From Nematostella vectensis (lineage: Eukaryota > Cnidaria > Anthozoa > Actiniaria > Edwardsiidae): a DNA stretch of 64,000 nucleotides. Of the stretch, positions 57,201 through 64,000 are shown piece after piece. Location: contig NC_064041.1 of the NCBI RefSeq assembly GCF_932526225.1, forward strand, positions 2,120,699-2,184,698, given 5' to 3'. Under the pieces are notes generated by a model. The model did no database searches. It was not told the origin of the DNA and was given only the letters and a program-made list of their open reading frames with translations. Each line of letters starts with the position of its first letter. Positions within the stretch are counted from its first letter, which is position 1. The position numbers were made by a program, and so were the translations under genes.

Positions 57201-60200
57201 ACTGTGTTACAAGATTTTGCACTGAATAACATCTGCACTGCTCCCAGCCAACCAGAATCGAGGAATTTGTGCATGTATATTATTATATTATTAACTATTT
57301 TTTGTTGTTAAATTTTTCTCGATGTAAATTGTGCAATTTGGCATTTTCCCGGCAAGCAATGCAAAATCACAGTTGTGGTAGTTTCACAATATGTATAAAT
57401 AACTGCTCTTGCATATCTAATTGTCAATGGCTGTACTTTATAGATACGAACAATAAGTTATATGTTGGGATCCGCTTTAGGCATTGCCTAAATATATCTA
57501 GTAATAATTTCCAGTCCAGAGTTGTAAAATGCATTGAAGTCTGAATACTGTGTCAGCAATATCAGCAGTATAGCCTTCTTGCAGTCGTGATTCTTGTATG
57601 TTCATCGGGGGTTTAAGCTAGGCGCCGAATCCTTGCCGCCATCTTGTTTTGTTCTGGCCATGAACCTCTTCCTCCTCCCGAGCTCGCGCGCGGCCAGAGC
57701 AAAGCAAGATGGCGGCCACGACTCGACGCCTAACGAAAACTCACACCGGGTAAACGCCGTCAAGCGGGCTAACAGCAGAATGAAAACGTGCTTACCTACT
57801 AGAATAACTCCTGGGATAGTTACAGCGCGGAAAATCGGAATCTTATTCTCGCTTCGCTCTGTAACAGCTATAAGAGTGAGCACAGAATCCATGAGAAAGG
57901 CAATAACAATAGCCAAAATATTGTATGATTACTCCCCAGATTTATTGTAAAATACCTTCAGTGTTTGGGAGAAATAACAACACGGCTGGAATAGATAGAC
58001 AAAGTAACACGGCCATCACAAGGAACGGTAGCTTGAACCCGCCGGCCTGCAGAAGACAACAACATGAATTTTGATAGCATCATCATCTTGGCCATCGTCA
58101 TCAGTAGCATTGTCATAGTTCCCAACTCTGACTTCCGATAGCCATGCCTATTTTTACTTATCGTCAGCTTCAAAAAGTCTATTCTTACCGTGTACATCAA
58201 GCCTCCCAGTAAAGGACCAATAGCGAAGGCGAGTCCAGCAAACAGCTCCACTGCACTCTATCACACAACCAAAATTTAAATTTATGGACAGGCTGTGTCA
58301 AGTATATGTGCACAAAATGCCACGAGTTAAATGACACTGTCGTGAGTACATGATTTTATATTCGTGCATGGAGAAGTAGGGGCTTGAGCCTTGTGCGCTA
58401 CAAACATTGCGACTGACTTGTTACTTTAGTCATGAGCTTCAAGTGTGTTTACCAGGGAGGGGGGAAATCTTCAGGGTAAAAGTGATAGGGATGCCCGTCA
58501 AAAAATTCGAAAAATAACCCGACAAATACTTGCAAACCAAAAATTGCTACCATAAAAATACCCCAGAAGCAATATTTACCCCTAAAAAAGCAAAAAACTG
58601 ATTTAAATATTTGTCTCGAAACACAAATTGTTGTTTAGAAGTCAAAAATATTAAATTATCTAGAAAACGTTAGAAAACACTTAGAGCCTCATCTGCGAGC
58701 CCCTAAAATATACCATCACCTATCAGAAAAGTGGAACTCGTCCTCTACCGTGTCATGTCCGTTCATCAACACGCGTCACGTATTGTGCATGTAATTAGTG
58801 GTCACGTGGTGCTCGTTTGCTTAGCAATAAATGGACATGTGGTGCTAATGTGCTTAGCAGTCAGTGGTCACGTGGTGCTCATGTGCCTAGCAGTAAGTGG
58901 TCACGTGGTGCTCATTTGCCTAGCAATAAGTGGTCACGTGGTGCTCATGTGCTTCCAATAAGTGGTCACGTGGTGAAAGTTTGCGAATAAGCTTACCATT
59001 ATCGCGGATACATTCTCATGGAATTCACCAATGAGGATGGCGAGAACAGCATTCTCACAAGCAGACCCTCCGAAAGCACTGACCGTACGTATGACGAAAC
59101 AGAATATAATGAAGACTGGTCCGGATGGAAGATGAGGGACGTACCTACAAGCAATCCTGCGTTAACTCGTTACTCGTTACTGTATATAATGAACTTGGGA
59201 GTGCATATGACTCGATAGTGTTTATGAAGTGGATAGTGTGATGAACATGATAGTGTATATGAACTTGATAGTGTATATGAACTTGATAGTGTAAATGAAC
59301 TTGATAGTGTATATGAATTTGATAGTGTAAATGAACTTGATAGTGTATATGAAATTGATAAGGTAAATGAACTTGATAGTGTAAATGAATATGATAGTGT
59401 AATGAACTTGATAGTGTAAATGAACTTGATAGTGTAAATGAACTTGATAGTGTATATGAACTTGATAATGTATATGAACTTGATAATGTAAATGAACTTG
59501 ATAGTGTAAATGAGCTTGATAGTGTAAATGAACTTGATAGTGTAAATGAACTTGATAGTGTAAATGAACTTGATAGTGTGAATGAACTTGATAGTGTAAA
59601 TGAACTTGATAGTGTAAATTAACTTAATAGTGTTTATGACCTTGATAGTGTAAATAAACTTGATAGTGTATATGAACTTGATAGTGTATATGAACTTGAT
59701 AGTGTAAATGAACTTGATAGTGTATATGAATTTGATAGTGTAAATGAACTTGATAGTGTATATGAAATTGATAAGGTAAATGAACTTGATAGTGTAAATG
59801 AATATGATAGTGTAATGAACTTGATAGTGTAAATGAACTTGATAGTGTAAATGAACTTGATAGTGTATATGAACTTGATAATGTATATGAACTTGATAAT
59901 GTAAATGAACTTGATAGTGTAAATGAGCTTGATAGTGTAAATGAACTTGATAGTGTAAATAAACTTGATAGTGTAAATGAACTTGATAGTGTATATGAAC
60001 TTGATAGTGTATATGAACTTGATAGTGTAAATGAACTTGATAGTGTTTATGAACTTGACAGTGTAAATGAACTTGATAGTGTTTATGAAATTGATAGTGT
60101 AAATTAACGTGATAGTGTTTATGAACTTGATAGTGTAAATGAACTTGATAGTGTAAATGAACTTGATAGTGTAAATGAACTTGATAGTGTAAATTAACTT

Positions 60201-63200
60201 GATGGTGTATAACAACTTGATAGTGTATATGAACTTGATAGTGTATATGAACTTGATAGTGTATATGAACTTGATAGTGTAAATGAACTTGATAGTGTAT
60301 ATGAACATACTAGTGTATATGAACTTGATAGTGTATACCAACTTGATAGTGTAATGAACATGATATTGTATATGAACCTGATAGTGTATATGAACTTGAT
60401 AGTGAAAATGAACTTGATAGTGTATATGAACTTGATAGTGTATATGAAATTGATAGTGTAAATGAACTTGATAGTGTATATGAAATTTATAGTGTAAATG
60501 AACTTGATAGTGTATATGAACTTGATAGTGTAAATGAACTTGATAGTGTAAATGAACTTGAAAGTGTATATGAACTTGATAGTGTAATGAACATGATAGT
60601 GTGAATGGACTTGATAGTGTAAATGAACTTGATAGTGTAAATGAACTTGATAGTGTAAATGAACTTGATAGTGTAAATGAACTTGATAGTGTATATGAAC
60701 TTGATAATGTATATGAACTTGATAATGTAACTGAACTTGATAGTGTAAATGAACTTGATAGTGTAAATGAACTTGATAGTGTAAATGAACTTGATAGTGT
60801 AAATGAACTTGATAGTGTGAATGAACTTGATAGTGTAAATGAACTTGATAGTGTAAATTAACTTAATAGTGTAAATTAACTTGATGGTGTATAACAACTT
60901 AATAGTGTATATGAACTTGATAGTGTATATGAACTTGATAGTGTATATGAACTTGATAGTGTAAATGAACTTGATAGTGTATATGAACATACTAGTGTAT
61001 ATGAACTTGATAGTGTATACCAACTTGATAGTGTAATGAACATGATAGTGTATATGAACCTGATAGTGTATATGAACTTGATAGTGAAAATGAACTTGAT
61101 AGTGTATATGAACTTGATAGTGTATATGAAATTGATAGTGTAAATGAACTTGATAGTGTATATGAACTTTATAGTGTAAATGAACTTGATAGTGTAAATG
61201 AACTTGAAAGTGTATATGAACTTGATAGTGTAATGAACATGATAGTGTGAATGGACTTGATAGTGTAAATGAAGTTGATAGTGTAAATGAACATGATAGT
61301 GTAAATGGACTTGATAGTGTAAATGAACTTGATAGTGTAAATGAACTTTATAGTTTATATGAACTTGAGAGTGTATATGAACATGATAGTGTAAATGGAC
61401 TTGATAGTGTAAATGAACTTGATAGTGTAAATGAACTTTATAGTTTATATGAACTTGAGAATGTATATGAACTTGATATTGTATATGAACATGGTATATA
61501 TAAACTGGATAGTTTGTATGAACTTGATGATAGAATGAACTTTAAATATGGGTTTCTTTATTGGTTGAAGTGAACTTTTTTTTTACTGCCGTGGTGTATA
61601 TCGTCTGCAGTTATCTATTTGCGTTTTCACCTCAATCGGATTACCTGTCCCGTCACAAACGAGGAGTAAAATACTTAGGACGCCTGTGGTTCTAAACTAA
61701 AGTGAGGCTGAAACAAGCATATTTGACAGTAATGCTATGTAGTATTTAATATTTTTTTCGAAATATTGCTGTCTAGTTTGTTCTGTTATTTACTTGCTTT
61801 TGGCGGGAAAGAAACGCGCACGCCCGTTATAAGCCTCTCTATGATGTAAATCTACAATACTTTCCCCTCTCACTTTTACGCTCGCTCCTATTGATCGCCT
61901 ACAAACTATATATGATTAAACCATCCGAACCTTCTGGAACACACGGAAAGGCTTTACTACAGAGGCTGTAAGTGGATAAAAGTCAACAAGAGACCGTGAA
62001 TGGATAAAAGTCAACAAGAGACTGTGAGTGGATAAAAGTCAACAAGAGACCATGACTGGATAAAAGTCAACAAAAGACTGTGAGTGGATAAAAGTCAACA
62101 AGAGACCGTGAATGGATAAAAGTCAACAAGAGACTGTGAGTGGATAAAAGACAACAAGAGACCATGACTGGATAAAAGTCAACAATAGACCGTGAATGGA
62201 TAAAAGTCAACAAGAGACTATAAGTGGATAAAAGTCAACAAAAGACTGTGAGTGGATAAAAGTCAACAAGAGACCGTGAATGGATAAAAGTCAACAAGAG
62301 ACTATGAGTGGATAAAAGTCAACAAAAGACTGTGAGTGGATAAAAGTCAACAAGAGACCATGAATGGATAAAAGCCAACAAGAGACTGTGAGTGGATAAA
62401 AGTCAACAAGAGACCGTGAATAGATAAAAGTCAATAAGAGACTGTGAGTGGATAAAAGTCAACAAGAGACCATGAATGGATAAAAGCCAACAAGAAACTG
62501 TGAGTGGATAAAAGTCAACAAGAGACCGTGAATGGATAAAAGTCAACAAGAGACTATGAGTGGATAAAAGTCAACAAAAGACTGTGAGTGGATAAAAGTC
62601 AACAAGAGACCATGAATGGATAAAAGCCAATAAGAGACTGTGAGTGGATAAAAGTCAACAAGAGACCGTGAATGGATAAAAGTCAATAAGAGACTGTGAG
62701 TGGATAAAGTCAACAAAAGACAGTGAGTGGATAAAAGTCAACAAGAGACCATGAATGGATAAAAGCCAACAAGAGACTGTGAGTGGATAAAACTCAACAA
62801 GAGACTGTGAGTTGATAAAAGTCAACAAGACTTACGCAAACAAGATATTCGCTCCTCCATTTAAAACTAGGCCAGCTAGGAGAACGAATTTGGGCCCCCA
62901 GCGAGGTATCTGTCAAATAGAAAGAGGAGTATCAGAGCGATCTGTCAATTCCGTCTTCCGGGGCCGAAATATCGCTAAATACTTGTAACAGTCTTATTTA
63001 TTGTCCATTTGTATCCACTTCCCATCCATCCTTATTCCCTCCCCATCCATTCGCATTCACTTCCCAACCATCCTTATTTCCCCCCCCCCATCCATTTGTA
63101 TTCACACCCCATCCATCCTAATTCCCTCCCCATCCATTCGTATTCACACCCCATCCATCCTTATTCCCTCCCCATCCATTCGTATTCACATCCCATCCAT

Positions 63201-63355
63201 TCGTATTCACTTCCCATCCATTCGTATTCACTTCCCAACCATGCGTATCCACTTACCACCCATCCCCCATACATCATGGCAGAAGCAAACGCCACCAAGG
63301 GGTACATGCCAAAGATAAGACCAATAACAGTGTCCCTCGCACCCTTCTGTTGAGC
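54285..63355 (-). CDS. MFS transporter, SLC18B1-like (partial)
   Basis: Nine exons on the minus strand, in order 63257-63355, 62836-62909, 58997-59144, 58190-58257, 57956-58046, 57796-57858, 56297-56367, 55917-56015 and 54285-54385. All have GT-AG borders and compatible phases (0, 2, 0, 0, 1, 1, 0, 0, 2). The peptide follows the major-facilitator order of the SLC18B1 family: VIGLIFGMYPLVAFASAMMY (TM 1-2), KFVLLAGLVLNGGANILFA, FVIRTVSAFGGSACENAVLA, AGLAFAIGPLLGGLMY (the GP...GG motif), PFLVMAVLLCLSIPAVLLFL, RAVTIPGVILVG, FSFLDPTLAPF, YTGLLFMVLSLAYALS and LLMGTGLLFLGPAPFLDSF. About 271 residues are covered; the family is near 450, so the first helix and the last four or so are missing, the former probably beyond 64000. 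Family members transport polyamines in vesicles; substrate here is unproven. Introns hold several minisatellites. Confidence 0.8.
54842..54895 (+). mobile_element. Possible hAT-type terminus
   Basis: CAGTGGCGGACCCAGGGGGG is a sequence commonly seen at the ends of hAT-family elements. A short hairpin follows (GTGACAGGGTGACATGTCAC). No matching right end was found, so this is only a candidate fragment, inside the intron 54386-55916. Confidence 0.3.
56020..56215 (+). repeat. Degenerate repeat near exon 55917-56015
   Basis: Four or five imperfect copies of an approximately 35-40 bp unit containing ACAGGGNTACCGTTAGG and CGTGTGTCGAAACAC, just upstream (on the coding strand) of this exon's acceptor. 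Confidence 0.55.
57621..57730. mobile_element. 110-bp TA-flanked MITE with YY1-like motif
   Basis: Inverted ends GGCGCCGAATCCTTGCCGCC / inverse, about 39 bases each, with TA on both sides (57619-57620, 57731-57732). Each arm carries GCCGCCATCTTG, a YY1 site. It lies in the intron after the exon 57796-57858. Confidence 0.7.
58758..58978 (-). repeat. 33-bp minisatellite next to a splice donor
   Basis: About 6 units of 33 bp (plus strand AGTGGTCACGTGGTGCTCAT, then GTGCTTAGCAATA or a variant). On the coding strand it begins about 20 bases after the donor of exon 58997-59144. Each unit contains CACGTG. Confidence 0.85.
59215..61552 (+). repeat. 18-bp minisatellite (GAACTTGATAGTGTAAAT), about 130 units
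   Basis: A 2.3-kb array in the intron between exons 62836 and 59144. Units vary at TATAT/TAAAT and in rarer positions. Long blocks are repeated: one of about 417 bp (markers AAATTGATAAGG at 59348 and 59765) and one of about 684 bp (marker GAACATACTAGTGT near 60303 and 60987). Unit length 18 keeps frames open, giving artefact ORFs on both strands. Confidence 0.95.
61970..62834 (-). repeat. 28-bp minisatellite abutting a splice donor
   Basis: About 31 units (plus strand TGGATAAAAGTCAACAAGAG plus ACCGTGAA, ACTGTGAG or ACCATGAA), often alternating as dimers of 56 bp. On the coding strand the first copy starts inside the donor of exon 62836-62909 (GTAAGTCTTGTTGAC), so intron position 4 is already array sequence. 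Confidence 0.9.
63005..63256 (-). repeat. 21-bp minisatellite abutting a splice donor
   Basis: About 12 units of 20-24 bp (coding strand GGATGGGAAGTGAATACGAAT). The exon end and donor of 63257-63355 read GGATGGGTGGTAAGTGGATA; the units match this junction with TGGT removed. The array therefore seems to derive from the exon-intron border. It occupies the start of the intron 62910-63256. Confidence 0.85.
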
Positions 63356-64000
63356 CTAAAATAAAAAGAACTGCATAAGGTAAGCAGCCAGAAAGATCAA
63401 CAGATTCTTTTATTTCATACATTTATAGTCTTGCCATTGTATCTAAATATTTTACCCCTGTCAACGCGGCGCTTGTCATTATCAAAGAACGCATCTGAGG
63501 TTTGGCGATCTCTCAAAAAGAAATAGTGACGTAGTGGCAAAGGTCTGCTTACCAAGGACAACAGAGTTTTGGACTTGCAGGGGGTGGGTTAGGCGGGTAT
63601 CCAGCCTCTGGGACCCCCGGTAAGGTCTGCTAAAACCAACCGAAGTCTGTGTGTGACACGCAGAACTTTTAATACTTTATAAAGAAACGGACAAAATCAA
63701 CAACGACGATAATAATACTAGAAGTGATAAACAATACGCCAGAGATAAAGTTCGAGGGCGGAGCTTAAAATGGTTTTCAAAAACCCGTGAAATACTATTT
63801 AGTTTATTAAGGAACAATAAAGTGTAATGTTATTGTTCTCTTTTGTTCTGGCTTGACTATTACACTTAAACAATTACATTTTGTTGCACGGGATTTAGAA
63901 AACCACTCTATTGAAGTAAATAATACTAGCTAATCTTGTACTTTATTTTTGGTGAAAATCCTATGGACATTTAAAATATGAATAAGATGAAATGTGACAT
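63356..64000. other. Upstream intron or flank of the MFS gene
   Basis: No earlier exon was identified. A GTAAGC donor-like site on the minus strand at 63548-63553 follows a short open stretch, but it does not encode the expected first helix. Confidence 0.35.

Noticed and set aside
59634-61023. Long minus-strand ORFs of repeating YTIKFI and plus-strand DSVNEL
   Set aside because: Frames through an 18-bp minisatellite inside an intron; no start context, splice signals or non-repeat sequence.
63001-63353. Pro/His/Ser/Ile-rich plus-strand ORFs
   Set aside because: Antisense to a donor-adjacent array and an MFS exon.
1-64000. tRNA or rRNA genes
   Set aside because: No cloverleaf with internal promoter boxes or rRNA core sequence was recognised by eye.

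Overview
The window is nuclear DNA of an animal, most likely an anthozoan cnidarian of the sea-anemone type. The evidence is spliced genes with GT-AG introns, metazoan orthologues (KDM8, CMTR2, an SLC18B1-like transporter), a secreted protein with two ShKT domains, CR1/L2-type LINEs, and many families of minisatellites and short inverted-repeat transposons. The species call is inference; no search was run.

Layout. 1-2177 holds the last two recognisable exons of an ARM/HEAT-type gene (+). 2305-11425 is a nest of transposons: a minus-strand CR1-like LINE, broken by a 794-bp inverted-repeat transposon with a 9-bp target duplication and by a young 3.85-kb Ty3/gypsy element whose two 271-bp LTRs differ at one visible position. 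KDM8 (-) and CMTR2 (+) follow as a head-to-head pair sharing a short promoter (13206-22174). 22960-27545 is dominated by tandem arrays, and a four-exon minus-strand gene for a small secreted two-ShKT protein sits among them. 30743-34260 is a second, dead L2/CR1-like LINE. 35128-39443 carries MITEs, one with a nested insertion. 40035-48136 is a six-exon plus-strand gene for a secreted protein of about 794 residues with a glycine-rich hydrophobic segment and RTX-like Asp/Gly motifs; I do not recognise a named family. 54285-63355 is a minus-strand MFS transporter gene (SLC18B1-like), partial at both ends.

The most unusual signal is how tandem arrays sit relative to splice sites. In the ShKT gene, intron 3 consists almost wholly of 32 copies of a 37-bp unit. 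Each unit is the last 9 exon bases plus the first 28 intron bases, so the 5' splice site itself has been amplified. In the SLC18B1-like gene three consecutive introns carry different minisatellites that start at, or within about 25 bp of, the donor. A 31-bp array also starts directly after the stop codon of the RTX-like gene. Together these suggest that minisatellites in this genome often nucleate at exon ends.

Other points of note are a 13-nt complementarity in the Ty3/gypsy element that suggests self-primed reverse transcription, a decayed 2A-like motif at the start of the second LINE ORF, and a 165-bp foldback element whose loop is inverted in a neighbouring half copy.
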